Below, one piece after another: positions 28,527-37,069 of a stretch of DNA of 64,000 nt. The stretch comes from Oceanicella actignis (GTDB lineage Bacteria > Pseudomonadota > Alphaproteobacteria > Rhodobacterales > Rhodobacteraceae). Both the position numbers and the translations under genes were made by a program. The first letter of the stretch is position 1, and each line of letters starts with the position of its first letter. Location of the stretch: the NCBI RefSeq assembly GCF_008124525.1, contig NZ_VNHJ01000003.1:328524-392523 (forward strand). Reading direction: 5' to 3'. The notes under the pieces were generated by a model, which had not been told where the DNA came from, did no database searches, and saw nothing but the letters and a program-made list of their open reading frames with translations.

Positions 28527-29417
28527 TCAGCCGATCGTGGCGAGCGCAGGAAAGGCGTCGAGCAGCCAGAAGGACAGCGCCGAGAAGCCCCCCGACGCCA
28601 TCAGCGCGCCCACCGCCACCAGAAGCGCGCCCATCGCCGCCTCGACCCGGTGCAGGTGGCGGCGAAAGCGCGCCATGAAGCGCATGAAGGGCCGCACGAA
28701 CAGCGCCGCCGCCAGGAACGGCGCGCCCAGCCCCAGCGCGTAGACCATCAGCAGCGTCACCCCCGCCAGCAGCGTCTCTTCCTGCGCGGCGAGGAACAGG
28801 ATCGAGCCCAGGATCGGCCCGATGCACGGCGTCCAGCCGAAGGCGAAGGCCAGGCCGATGACATAGGCGCCCAGATACGACCCGGCCGCGCCGCCGGCCT
28901 CGAGCCGCGCTTCGCGCATCAGGAAGGGAAAGCGCTCCCACCCCGTCAGCCGCAGCGCCGCCGCCGTCGCCGCCAGGGCCAGGATCCAGACCCGATTGTC
29001 GGCCCAGAACTCGGCCGGATCCGCGCCGCGCCCCAGCGCGAGCGCCGCGGCCGCCGCCACGACCGCCGCCGCCGCCGCCGGCGCCCGCCGCAAGCCGATG
29101 AAATGCGCGCCCATGGCGAAGATCACCAGCCCCGACAGCAGCGAGAAGGTCTCCTTGTGCGTGGCCAGCGCGCGCCCGATCAGCGAGGCCGTCGCCCCCA
29201 GCGCCACGAACACCGTCGCCAGCCCCGCGACGAAGAACACCGCCGAGATGCGCACCCGCCGCGCCGCCCGCTCGTCCACGCCCCCGGCGCCCGTCAGCCG
29301 GTCGAGCGTCGTGCCGGCCATGAACGCCAGATAGGGCGGCGCCAGGGGCAGCACGCAGGGCGACAGGAAGCTGAGCAGCCCGCCGATGAAGGCGGTCAGG
29401 ATTCCGATCTGCGCCAT
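28527..29417 (-). CDS. ccdA: CcdA-type thiol-disulfide transporter
   Basis: A 296-residue membrane protein of the CcdA/DsbD family that carries electrons from thioredoxin to the periplasm. The two conserved Cys are Cys21 (FLSPCVLPLAPPY) and Cys198 (WTPCIGPILG). Six core helices are recognisable. The normal family length is about 240; an extra segment of about 55 residues (113-170), rich in Ala with one added hydrophobic stretch, separates the halves. It is downstream of the SoxX-like gene and might keep that cytochrome's haem-binding Cys reduced; SoxV is a related CcdA-like protein in sulfur-oxidising operons. Confidence 0.9.
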   Translation of the reverse strand: MAQIGILTAFIGGLLSFLSPCVLPLAPPYLAFMAGTTLDRLTGAGGVDERAARRVRISAVFFVAGLATVFVALGATASLIGRALATHKETFSLLSGLVIFAMGAHFIGLRRAPAAAAAVVAAAAALALGRGADPAEFWADNRVWILALAATAAALRLTGWERFPFLMREARLEAGGAAGSYLGAYVIGLAFAFGWTPCIGPILGSILFLAAQEETLLAGVTLLMVYALGLGAPFLAAALFVRPFMRFMARFRRHLHRVEAAMGALLVAVGALMASGGFSALSFWLLDAFPALATIG

Positions 29418-29514
29418 GCTTCGCTCCGTTCTTGCCGCGCGGCCTCGGCGGGCCGCGCAGGCATTGCTACCGCGCCGGCGCGCGCGCGTCGACGCGCGCC
29501 GGCGCCGCGGCGCT

Positions 29515-31152
29515 TCACTTGTTCGTGTCGCGGCCCTTGATCGCGGGCGCCGGCGCGGCGCCCTGCGCGGCCGGCTCGGCAAGGCCGGACGAAGGGCCGG
29601 GCCCCGGCGCGGCGCCGCCGGCCGGCCGCGCCTCGCCTGCACGGCCCCCGCCCGGCCCGACCGCCCCCGGCCCGACCGCCCCCGGCGCGCTCGCTTCCGG
29701 CCTCACCGCCCCCGGCGCGCGCGCTTCCGGCCGATCCGCGCTCGGCTGATCCCCGTCCGGCCGGGCTGCAGCCGGCTGCGTCTCGTCCGGCTGCGCCGCG
29801 CCCGTCTGGTCCCCGCTCGGGTGATCCTCGTCCGGCTGGCCCGCGCCGGGTTGCCCCCCGTCCGACTGGCCCCCGTCCGGCTGGCCCCCGTCCGACTGGT
29901 CCGCGCCGGGTTGCCCCCCGTCCGACTGGCCCCCGTCGGGCTGGCCCCCATCCGACTGGTCCGCGCCGGGTTGCCCCCCGCCCGTCTGGCCCCCGCCGGG
30001 TTGGCCCCCGCCGGGTTGGCCCCCGCCGGGTTGGCCCCCGTCGGGCTGGCCCGCGCTCGGCGCGTCGTCGCCTGGCCGCTCCCCGGTCGATTGCCCGCCG
30101 CCGGGCCGCGCCCCGTTCGCCTGGCGCTCGTTCCGCCCGCCCCCGCTCGCCCGATCCCCGCTCGGCCGGTCGTCGCCCGAAGCGTCGCCGCTCGCGCCCG
30201 GTCGATCGCCGGCGGGCGCGTCCGCCTGCGGCCCGACGACGCCGCGCCCGGCGGCCTCGGCCTCACGGTCCCCCGCCGGCTCGGCGGCGCCCGCGCCGCC
30301 ATCCCGTCCGCCCGAGGCCGCGCCTCGCGCCGCCTCGACGGCGCCTGCGCGGGCGCGGAGAAAGGCGATGAGATCCTCGACCTCGGCGCCCGAAAGCCAG
30401 GGCTGCGGAAAGTCCGGCGCCCGCTCGGCCAGCGCCGGCGAGATCTCGTGATAGGCCGGCATGGCCGAACCGGGACGGCGCACCGACTGGTTGACGATCG
30501 CCAGCCGCAGCTCGGCGTCGGACAGCCGCGCCGCCGCCTCGGCCAGATCCGGGCCGGGAGCGGGCGGGGGCGGGGGCGGGCCCGGCCGCGCGTCCTGCGG
30601 CTCGGCCGCCGCGACATCGCTCTCTTGCGGCGCCTCGTCCGCGCCCGGCGCGGGCCGCGGCGCGGGAAGGGGCGCCGCCCGGGGGTCGGGATCGCCGGGC
30701 GGCGCGGGATCGGCGGGCGCGACCGTGTCGTCGGCCGCGTCCGGGTCGTCGTCGGGCGCGGCCGGGTCGTCGGCGGGCGCGGCCGGGTCGTCGGCGGGCG
30801 CGGCCGGGTCGTCGGCGGGCGCGGCGGGCGCGATCGCGGGCTCCGCCGCATCCGCACGCCCGCGCTCGCGCAAAAGCAGGATCAGCGGCGCCGCGGCGCG
30901 CGCCCCGGGCCCGGGAGCCCCGCCGGCCGTATGGCAATAGGCGCAGCCGCCCCGCGCGGGGTCGGCGAAGATCTGCGCCCCGCGCCGCGCATCCCCGGGC
31001 GCCTCGGCCAGCGGGGCCTCGATTCGCGCCCCGTCCGCGACGACGAAGGCGCGCGGCTCGGCCGGCGCCTGCGCGCGCGCGCCCCATCCGCCCCAGGCCA
31101 CCGCCAGCGCCCCCGCGCCGACAAGCAATGCACGATTCGTCCAGCCGCTCAT
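29515..31152 (-). CDS. SoxX-like c-type cytochrome with long disordered insert and tail
   Basis: A 545-residue secreted protein. A signal peptide (about 1-28, ending GARAQ) precedes a single haem site, Cys70-Ala-Tyr-Cys73-His74. The distal ligand is Met231 in GSAMPAYHE, as in SoxX. Between them lies a Pro/Asp-rich insert (about 103-200) containing triplicate AAPADDP units. After the fold ends near residue 270, about 275 residues of Gly, Pro, Gln, Asp and Ser form a disordered tail with repeated GGQP/GGQS units. It is probably a cytochrome working with ccdA. No SoxA, Y, Z or B is in the window, so a role in sulfur oxidation is only inferred. Confidence 0.8.
   Translation of the reverse strand: MSGWTNRALLVGAGALAVAWGGWGARAQAPAEPRAFVVADGARIEAPLAEAPGDARRGAQIFADPARGGCAYCHTAGGAPGPGARAAAPLILLLRERGRADAAEPAIAPAAPADDPAAPADDPAAPADDPAAPDDDPDAADDTVAPADPAPPGDPDPRAAPLPAPRPAPGADEAPQESDVAAAEPQDARPGPPPPPPAPGPDLAEAAARLSDAELRLAIVNQSVRRPGSAMPAYHEISPALAERAPDFPQPWLSGAEVEDLIAFLRARAGAVEAARGAASGGRDGGAGAAEPAGDREAEAAGRGVVGPQADAPAGDRPGASGDASGDDRPSGDRASGGGRNERQANGARPGGGQSTGERPGDDAPSAGQPDGGQPGGGQPGGGQPGGGQTGGGQPGADQSDGGQPDGGQSDGGQPGADQSDGGQPDGGQSDGGQPGAGQPDEDHPSGDQTGAAQPDETQPAAARPDGDQPSADRPEARAPGAVRPEASAPGAVGPGAVGPGGGRAGEARPAGGAAPGPGPSSGLAEPAAQGAAPAPAIKGRDTNK
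30761..30823. repeat. 21-base tandem repeat, 3 copies, in the SoxX-like gene
   Basis: Three identical 21-base units begin at 30761, 30782 and 30803. They are in frame and code for the repeated AAPADDP segment inside the cytochrome insert. Confidence 0.85.
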
Positions 31153-31289
31153 CCGCCAGCCCCCTTTTCGCCGGCCGGGACCATATCGCCCCCCGCGCCC
31201 GAAGCGAAGGCCCGCGCCTTGCCCGCGCGCCCATCCGCGCGCTACCGATCGAACATTGCGCCCCGCCCGGCAGAGAATCGGAGATCCGC

Positions 31290-31547
31290 ATGAACAAGCC
31301 CGCCCCCGCGCCCGAAGCCGACGCCGAACTGGACGCGCGCGGCCTTCTGTGCCCCCTGCCCGTGCTCAAGGCGCGCAAGCGGCTTGGCGCGCTGGCGCCC
31401 GGCCAGGTGCTGCGGCTCTTGTCCGACGACCCGGCCGCGGTGGTGGACGTGCCCCATTTCTGCGCCGAGCAGGGGCACGAACTGCTGGACGTCGCGCCGC
31501 TGCCCGAAGGCGGGCGCGCCTGGCGCATCCGCAAGCGCGTTAAGTAA
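31290..31547 (+). CDS. tusA: TusA/SirA-family sulfur carrier
   Basis: An 85-residue sulfurtransferase-type protein with the LDARGLLCPLPVLKARK signature; Cys21 is the persulfide-carrying residue. The family supplies sulfur for tRNA thiolation or acts in sulfur-oxidation pathways. VLRLLSDDPAAVVDVPHFC and the C-terminal strands match. It is divergent from the SoxX-like cytochrome, which hints at a shared sulfur theme. The start follows CGGAG; a longer in-frame ORF beginning at 31128 overlaps the neighbour and is not used. Confidence 0.92.
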   Translation: MNKPAPAPEADAELDARGLLCPLPVLKARKRLGALAPGQVLRLLSDDPAAVVDVPHFCAEQGHELLDVAPLPEGGRAWRIRKRVK

Positions 31548-31560
31548 ATAACCAAGTCCT

Positions 31561-31583
31561 GCGCGTTAACTTTACGCGCTTTT
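31561..31583 (+). terminator. Rho-independent terminator after tusA
   Basis: A GCGCGT/ACGCGC stem of six pairs with a seven-base loop (31561-31579) is followed by four T's, 13 bases after the tusA stop. It would also insulate the RTX gene downstream. Confidence 0.55.
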
Positions 31584-31620
31584 ACCACTTCACGACGCGT
31601 AAACGCTGATAGTTCTTGGC

Positions 31621-31643
31621 GGTTACTTGCCCGTTTACTTGCC
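31621..31643. promoter_or_regulatory. Direct repeat of TTACTTGCC upstream of the RTX gene
   Basis: Two copies of TTACTTGCC occur 12 bases apart, about 50 bases before the RTX start codon, in a low-GC leader that also contains GTAAAC/GTTTAC motifs. The spacing of about one helical turn suggests a regulator site. No known factor matches by eye. Confidence 0.3.
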
Positions 31644-31687
31644 GCGACGATCCTGACCCCGGGTGAAACGGGTGAGGGGAGCGCGTC

Positions 31688-34519
31688 ATGCAGGGCGCGT
31701 CGGACCCTTCGGCGCCGCTGATCGGCGGCGCCGGGGCGCAGAGCATTCGCGGCGGCGACGGCGACGATCTGATCTACGGCGATTTCGCCCCCGATCAGAC
31801 GCCCGCGCGGCTGGCCGAGCTTGCCGCCTTGCGCGAGGCGCCCGACGGCGTGCTCGAGGGCGCCTTCCGCGCCCAGGGCGTCGTGCGCGACGGGCTGGCC
31901 TTCGTCTACGGCATGGGCGCCGATCCCGGCGCGGGCGGGCTCGGGGTGTGGATGGTCGACGCCGCCGACCGCCTGACCCAGGTCTTCGCGCAAAGCGCGC
32001 GCTATTTCGACGGTCAGCTTCTGACGGGCGCGCGCGGCATCCTGACCTTCGAGCATCAGGGCCAGGACATGCTGCTGACCGGCGGCTTCGGGGTCAGCCT
32101 GTCGCGCATCGCCGCCGACGGCCGCCCCGAGCTGGTGGCCACGCGGCACATGGACGAAACCCTCGACCTCTACAACCCCGGCGCCTTCGCCGCCTTCGAG
32201 ATCGGGGGCGCGCTGCACGTCCTTGTCGGCGGGTGGGAGCGCCCGGGCCTGACGCTGCTGCGGCTCGAGGGCGACGCGCTGGTCAAGGCCGCCCGCTACG
32301 AGGACGACGCCGCGCGCCGCCTCGACGGCGTGGCCGCCATGGCCTCGGCGCGCCTTGCGGGGCGGGACTACGCCATCACCCTCTCGCGCCGGGACGAGGG
32401 GCTGAGCGTGTGGCGCGTGGACGCCGAGGGGCTGACGCTGACCGATATGCGCTCGCGCGACGACGCCGAGACCGACTTCGCACTGTCCTGGGCCTCGGGG
32501 CTTGCGGTGGCCGCGCGCGACGATGCGGCGGGGGTCTATGCCGCGGGCGAGGACGGCTTGCTGGCCGCCTGGCGGCTGGACGCCGAGGGGCGGCTGACGC
32601 GCATCCAGTCCCTGCCGGCGGCGACGGACCTGGCTCATGCGCGGCTCGAGGGGCGCGACTGGATCTTCGCCGCGCGCGCCGACGGGACGGTGACGGTCTA
32701 CGAGGCGCTCGCGGATCTGCGCCTGGTCGAGCGCGACCGCCTGGCGCTGGGCGACGGCGCGGCCCTGTCGGGGCTGGGCGCGCTGGTCTACAACGACCGC
32801 GTGCTGCTGACCGCGGGGCGGGCCGACGGTCCCGGCTACGACATGATCGCCTTCCGCCCCGAGGCGGGCGACGTGATCGACGGCGGCGGCGGGAACGACC
32901 GCATCTGGGGCGGCCCCGGCCCCGATCAGCTCAAGGGCGGGGCGGGCGACGACCAGCTGTGGGGCGAGGATCACGACGACCGCCTCTGGGGCGGCGACGG
33001 CGCCGACCAGCTCGACGGCGGCGCGGGGAACGACGCGGTTTTCGGCGGCGCGGGCGCCGACCGGCTGATCGGCGGCGAGGGCGACGACTCGCTGGCCGGC
33101 GAGGGCGGCGCCGACGTTCTGCAGGGCGGCGCGGGCGACGACGTGCTGGACGGCGGCGCGGGGGGCGACGTTCTCGAGGGCGGCGACGGGGACGACCGGC
33201 TGACGGGCGGCGAGGGCGACGACTCGCTGGCCGGCGACGCGGGCGATGACGAACTGGACGGCGGCGCGGGAAACGACGAGCTGGACGGCGGCGACGGCGC
33301 CGATCTGCTGCTCGGCGGCGACGGCAACGATGCGCTCGACGGCGGGGCCGGCGCGGATCGCCTGGAAGGCGGCGGGGGCGACGACGTCCTGTCCGGCGGC
33401 GACGGCGCCGACGCGCTGCTTGGCGGCGCGGGGAACGACCGCCTTGACGGGGGCGCGGGGAACGATGCGCTCGACGGCGACGACGGCGCCGATGCGTTGT
33501 TCGGCGGAGCGGGCGCCGACGCGCTGACGGGCGGCGCGGGCGATGACGCGCTGGACGGGGGCGCGGGAAACGACGTTCTCGACGGCGGCGACGGGGACGA
33601 TGCGCTGATCGGCGGCGACGGCGACGACGCGCTGACCGGCGGGGCCGGCGCGGACCGTCTCGAGGGCGGCGCGGGCGCCGATGCGTTGACCGGCGGCGCA
33701 GGCGACGACGCGCTGGACGGGGGCGGCGGGAACGACGTTCTCGCCGGCGGGGCCGGCGCCGATGCGCTGAGCGGCGGCGGCGGCGCGGACGAGATCCGCG
33801 GCGGCGACGGGGACGACGCGCTGCGCGGCGGCGGCGGCGCCGACAAGCTGTGGGGAGACGCCGGGGACGACGCCATCTTCGGCGGCGCCGGGGCGGACAA
33901 GGCCTGGGGCGGCGGCGGCCGCGACCAGATCGACGGCGGCGGCGGAAGCGATCAGCTGTGGGGGGGCGGCGGCGCGGATGAGCTGCGCGGCAAGAACGGC
34001 GCCGACGCGCTGTGGGGCGGCGCCGGCGCCGATCAGCTGTTGGGCGGGAACGGCGACGACCGCATCGCCGGCGGCGGCGGCGCCGACAAGGCCTGGGGCG
34101 GCGGCGGCCGCGACCGGATCGAGGGCGGCGGCGGAAACGACAAGCTTTGGGGCGGCGGCGGCGCCGACCAGATTTCCGGCGGCGCCGGCGCGGATCAGCT
34201 TTGGGGCGGCGCGGGAAACGACCGGCTCGAGGGCGGCGGCGGGCGCGACCGCATCGCCGGCGGGGCCGGCGCCGACCTGCTGCTGGGCGGCGCGGGGGCG
34301 GACGTCTTCGTCTTCGCCCGCGGCGACGGACGCGACTCGATCGCCGATTTCACGCCCGGAGAGGATGTCCTCTCCCTCGAGGGGCTGGCCCCGGATTTCG
34401 GCGCGCTCGACATCCGCCAGCAGGGCGAGGACGCGATCATCGAGGCGGGAAACGTGGTCATCGTCCTGCTGGATCTCGACCACCGGCTTCTGCACGCCGA
34501 CGATTTCCTGTTCTCCTGA
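31688..34519 (+). CDS. RTX-type secreted calcium-binding protein with propeller-like N-terminal domain
   Basis: A 943-residue secreted protein without a signal peptide. Residues 1-35 carry one calcium-type repeat (GGAGAQSIRGGDGDDLIYGD). Residues about 50-395 hold repeated beta strands (DGLAFVYGMGADP, GQDMLLTGGFGVSL, GRDYAITLSRRDEGLSVWRV) that look like a beta-propeller. Residues about 399-874 are dozens of GGxGxDxLx nonapeptides that bind calcium. The last 70 residues (ADVFVFARGDGRDSIADF to DDFLFS) resemble the serralysin-type C-terminal domain with a type I secretion signal. A GAGGGGAG site precedes the start. Transporter genes are not in the window. Confidence 0.88.
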   Translation: MQGASDPSAPLIGGAGAQSIRGGDGDDLIYGDFAPDQTPARLAELAALREAPDGVLEGAFRAQGVVRDGLAFVYGMGADPGAGGLGVWMVDAADRLTQVFAQSARYFDGQLLTGARGILTFEHQGQDMLLTGGFGVSLSRIAADGRPELVATRHMDETLDLYNPGAFAAFEIGGALHVLVGGWERPGLTLLRLEGDALVKAARYEDDAARRLDGVAAMASARLAGRDYAITLSRRDEGLSVWRVDAEGLTLTDMRSRDDAETDFALSWASGLAVAARDDAAGVYAAGEDGLLAAWRLDAEGRLTRIQSLPAATDLAHARLEGRDWIFAARADGTVTVYEALADLRLVERDRLALGDGAALSGLGALVYNDRVLLTAGRADGPGYDMIAFRPEAGDVIDGGGGNDRIWGGPGPDQLKGGAGDDQLWGEDHDDRLWGGDGADQLDGGAGNDAVFGGAGADRLIGGEGDDSLAGEGGADVLQGGAGDDVLDGGAGGDVLEGGDGDDRLTGGEGDDSLAGDAGDDELDGGAGNDELDGGDGADLLLGGDGNDALDGGAGADRLEGGGGDDVLSGGDGADALLGGAGNDRLDGGAGNDALDGDDGADALFGGAGADALTGGAGDDALDGGAGNDVLDGGDGDDALIGGDGDDALTGGAGADRLEGGAGADALTGGAGDDALDGGGGNDVLAGGAGADALSGGGGADEIRGGDGDDALRGGGGADKLWGDAGDDAIFGGAGADKAWGGGGRDQIDGGGGSDQLWGGGGADELRGKNGADALWGGAGADQLLGGNGDDRIAGGGGADKAWGGGGRDRIEGGGGNDKLWGGGGADQISGGAGADQLWGGAGNDRLEGGGGRDRIAGGAGADLLLGGAGADVFVFARGDGRDSIADFTPGEDVLSLEGLAPDFGALDIRQQGEDAIIEAGNVVIVLLDLDHRLLHADDFLFS

Positions 34520-34527
34520 TCCCGCCC

Positions 34528-35490
34528 TCACCCGCGCATCGGGCCGCGCGCGCGCAGCTGCGCGCAGGGATCGGCGCGCGGCGCCGGCGCGCTCAGGATC
34601 ATGGCGTCGAACAGCGCCCCGACCCCGGCCGGCGGACCGAAGCCGGGCGCGGCCTCGAACTGGCCGATGACGAAGACCCGCAGCCCCGGCGCGGCCAGCG
34701 CCAGCGCCCGCGGCACGCCTCGGTCGCGCCGGGCATGCCCGTCGCCCGTCACCAGCATGGCCGCGCGCCCGCCGGCCGCCTGGCGCGCGCGAAGCAGCGC
34801 CCGCGCGAAGGCCGCGTCGCGCAGACGCTGGGCCTCGAGCATGGCGGGGATCATCCGCTCGGGCGCAAGGCCGCAATGGCTGGCGCGCAGCTCGTCGCGC
34901 AGCGGCGCCGCCAGCTCCTCGGGCAGCGGCGCGTCCAGGCCGAAACGGGCCGCATCCGGGCCGAAGGCGGCCGCCGCCCCCTGGCGCGCGGCCATGCGCA
35001 GCCTCTCGCGCGGGACGCCGGCGCCGATCGCCGCCGCATCGGGAACGGCTCCGAGGATGGGCAGGTAGCGCGCCCATTCGGGCGCCTCCTGCCCGGCCCG
35101 AGGCGCCCCGGCCGCGCGCAGCGCCTCGGCGCGCGGCTCGTCTCCCTCGGGCAGCATTTCGAGCGCCACGGCGCCCACGTTCAAAAGGCGCGCCAGCCGC
35201 GCCGCGTTGCGCTGATGCGCGGGGTTGTCGTGGATCTCGCCGACGACGATCAAGGGCGCGCCGCGGGCAAGATCGGCCAGCGCCGCAAGGCCGGGCAGGC
35301 GACGCCTTGCGCGCAGATCCTCGATGCGCAGCGCGTCGTCGGCGGCCCCGGCGGCGGCCGACGCGCCGAGGGACGGACGCGGCGCGCGCGCGCAGGCGCA
35401 CAAGGCCAGCGCCCCGGCCAGAACGGCGCGCCGCCCGGGCCGATGCGCCGCGCGCGCCGCCGACGCCGGGGTCTGCTCGATCGGTTTCAT
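34528..35490 (-). CDS. ChaN-family haem-iron lipoprotein
   Basis: A 320-residue protein of the ChaN/Tiki superfamily, which binds haem or iron at the cell surface in relatives. The start, MKPIEQTPAS, leads to an Arg-Arg segment (GRRAVLAGALALCACARA) that fits a lipoprotein signal with Cys at LCAC, though the lipobox is imperfect. Motifs are VVGEIHDNPAHQRNAARL, SHCGL, MLEAQRLRDAAFA and TGDGHARRDRGVP, matching the family's histidines and Glu. It converges with the RTX gene, leaving 8 bases between stops. Haem uptake or periplasmic haem binding is inferred only from the family. Confidence 0.8.
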   Translation of the reverse strand: MKPIEQTPASAARAAHRPGRRAVLAGALALCACARAPRPSLGASAAAGAADDALRIEDLRARRRLPGLAALADLARGAPLIVVGEIHDNPAHQRNAARLARLLNVGAVALEMLPEGDEPRAEALRAAGAPRAGQEAPEWARYLPILGAVPDAAAIGAGVPRERLRMAARQGAAAAFGPDAARFGLDAPLPEELAAPLRDELRASHCGLAPERMIPAMLEAQRLRDAAFARALLRARQAAGGRAAMLVTGDGHARRDRGVPRALALAAPGLRVFVIGQFEAAPGFGPPAGVGALFDAMILSAPAPRADPCAQLRARGPMRG

Positions 35491-35772
35491 GCGCGCGATG
35501 GTGGCGCGGGCGCAGCGCCTTGTCCAGAACGCGGTCCGCCCTTCCGGCCGCAGCGCCGGCGCGAGTCGCGAGCGGCGGCAAGGTTGCGGCTGCGCGGCGC
35601 GCACGGGCGAGGCGGCGGGGGCGCTCCGACCCGCGGCGGGGTGGGCTGCGCCGGATCCGCGGCGAACGAAGCTCGCGGCGTGGCGCACGGGCGCGTCGCC
35701 TCGGGCGGCGGCGGCGCGCGGGCGCGGCGCGTCGGACGAAGGGCGGCGCGCCTCGCGGGGGTCGCGCGCCAG

Positions 35773-35840
35773 CCCCCGAATGCGAAGGGCCCCCGAATGC
35801 GAAAGGCCCCCGAACGCGAAGGCCCCCCGAACGCGAAGGG
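35773..35840. repeat. 16-18-base tandem repeat, 4 copies
   Basis: Units of the type CCCCCGAATGCGAAGGG begin at 35773, 35790, 35807 and 35823. The first two carry GAATGCG and the last two GAACGCG. The array is noncoding and lies just past the end of the livK-type gene. Confidence 0.85.
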
Positions 35841-35861
35841 CCCGGCCTTGCGGCCGGGCCC
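35838..35861 (-). terminator. Hairpin downstream of the livK-type gene
   Basis: A perfect ten-pair stem GGGCCCGGCC/GGCCGGGCCC around a TTGC loop, 26 bases after the stop of the leftward livK-type gene. There is no T run, so it may slow or stabilise the transcript end instead of working alone. Confidence 0.55.
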
Positions 35862-35886
35862 CGATCCGGGCGTCGCGGTCAGGCGG

Positions 35887-37044
35887 TCACTTGACCTCGC
35901 CGACCACCACCCATTTGCCGCCCTCGACCTTCGAGATGTAGACGGTCGTGTTGCCGACGTGCTTGTCGGGTCCGTAGCTGTAATTGGCGCCGAGGATGTG
36001 GTCGTAGCCCTCGAGCGACTCCATCGCGGCCTTGAAGCTTTCCACGGTCAGATCGCGCCCGGCCTTCTCGAGCGCCTTGACGAAGATCTCGGCCGACGAG
36101 CGGCCCAGCATCGCGCCCGTGCCCGGGAAGCTTTCGCCCGTCGCTTCGGTGTAGGACTTGACCCATGCGGCGACGACGGGATCGTCCATGCGGCCCTCGA
36201 GATCGGTCCAGCCGGCGCCGGCGTAGAAGCCCTCGGTCACGCCGCCGGGCACCTTGGCGACCACGGTGTGGAAGGCCGCGGACGAGCCCACGAACTTGAC
36301 GTCGTTCCAGCCGATCTTCTTGGCCGTGGCCACGGCGGTGATGACCTGCTTGAGCCCCAGCGCCACGGCGACGGTGTCGCAGCCGGCTGCCTGCAGCTTG
36401 CCCAGCGCGCCGACGAAATCGACCTCGTCGGGCTTGTGCGTGGTCTCGGCCGCATAGGTCAGACCGCGCGCGGCGGCCTCGTCCTTGGCGCCCTGGTGGA
36501 TCTCTTCGCCGAAGTCCGAGGGGATGAACATGGTGCACACCGACTTGGCGCCCTCATGCTCGGCCATGTAGCCGATGGCCGCGCGCGTGCCGTCGTAATA
36601 GGACGAGGTGCCCACGAACTTCAGATCGGCCGGCTCCTGCAGCATCTGCCGCGCCGAGGACAGCGGCGAGATGTTCGGAATGCCCTTGCGGTCCAGGATC
36701 TTGAACGCGGCCAGGTTGTGCGGCGTGCCCAGCGACAGCAGCATGGCGAAGACCTTGTCGCGGTTGACCAGCTTGTTGACCGCCTGCACCGCCTTGGGCA
36801 CCTGGTAGCCGTGATCCTCGACCACGAAGCGGATCTTGCGGCCATGCACGCCGCCCTTGGCGTTGACCTCGTCGAAATAGAGCTGCGCGGCCTTGGTGGC
36901 GGGCGCGCCGAAGGCGGCGAAGGGGCCGCTCAGATCGGTGTGCGAGCCGATCACGATCTCGTCGTCGGTCACGCCCTGCGTCTCGGCCAGGACCGGCCCG
37001 GCGATCAGCGCGGCGGCCGCGGCTGCGGCGAAAATTCGTTTCAT
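35887..37044 (-). CDS. LivK-type periplasmic substrate-binding protein
   Basis: A 385-residue solute-binding protein of the type I periplasmic fold. A clear signal peptide (MKRIFAAAAAAALIAGPVLAE, written here by parts 1-12 basic-hydrophobic and 13-21 cleavage region) is followed by GVTDDEIVIGSHTDLSGPFA, the usual beginning of Leu/Ile/Val-type binding proteins. It resembles members that bind aromatic or other carboxylates as much as amino acids. I start at the ATG at 37042-37044, with GGGAGA upstream; a longer frame adds 13 residues without support. It is last in a livH-M-G-F-ligase-livK operon. Confidence 0.9.
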   Translation of the reverse strand: MKRIFAAAAAAALIAGPVLAETQGVTDDEIVIGSHTDLSGPFAAFGAPATKAAQLYFDEVNAKGGVHGRKIRFVVEDHGYQVPKAVQAVNKLVNRDKVFAMLLSLGTPHNLAAFKILDRKGIPNISPLSSARQMLQEPADLKFVGTSSYYDGTRAAIGYMAEHEGAKSVCTMFIPSDFGEEIHQGAKDEAAARGLTYAAETTHKPDEVDFVGALGKLQAAGCDTVAVALGLKQVITAVATAKKIGWNDVKFVGSSAAFHTVVAKVPGGVTEGFYAGAGWTDLEGRMDDPVVAAWVKSYTEATGESFPGTGAMLGRSSAEIFVKALEKAGRDLTVESFKAAMESLEGYDHILGANYSYGPDKHVGNTTVYISKVEGGKWVVVGEVK

Positions 37045-37069
37045 GCTTGTTCTCCCGTTGGACCTGCGC

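Larger units (their letters stand above)
35491..35886. other. Intergenic region with tandem repeat and hairpin between livK-type and chaN genes
   Basis: About 400 bases with no gene. It contains a four-copy tandem repeat (35773-35840) running directly into a strong hairpin (35838-35861), both listed separately. The rest, next to the chaN start, is featureless GC-rich DNA that should hold that gene's promoter. Confidence 0.6.

Noticed and set aside
32880..34310. Regular repeat array resembling a CRISPR
   Set aside because: The units are short, in-frame and variable, coding for RTX nonapeptides; there are no conserved direct repeats with unique spacers.
30263..35581. A 1772-residue open frame on the minus strand spanning the first RTX gene and its neighbours
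   Set aside because: Runs through chaN, antisense RTX repeats and the SoxX-like gene in the wrong frame; repetitive Val/Ala composition and no motifs.
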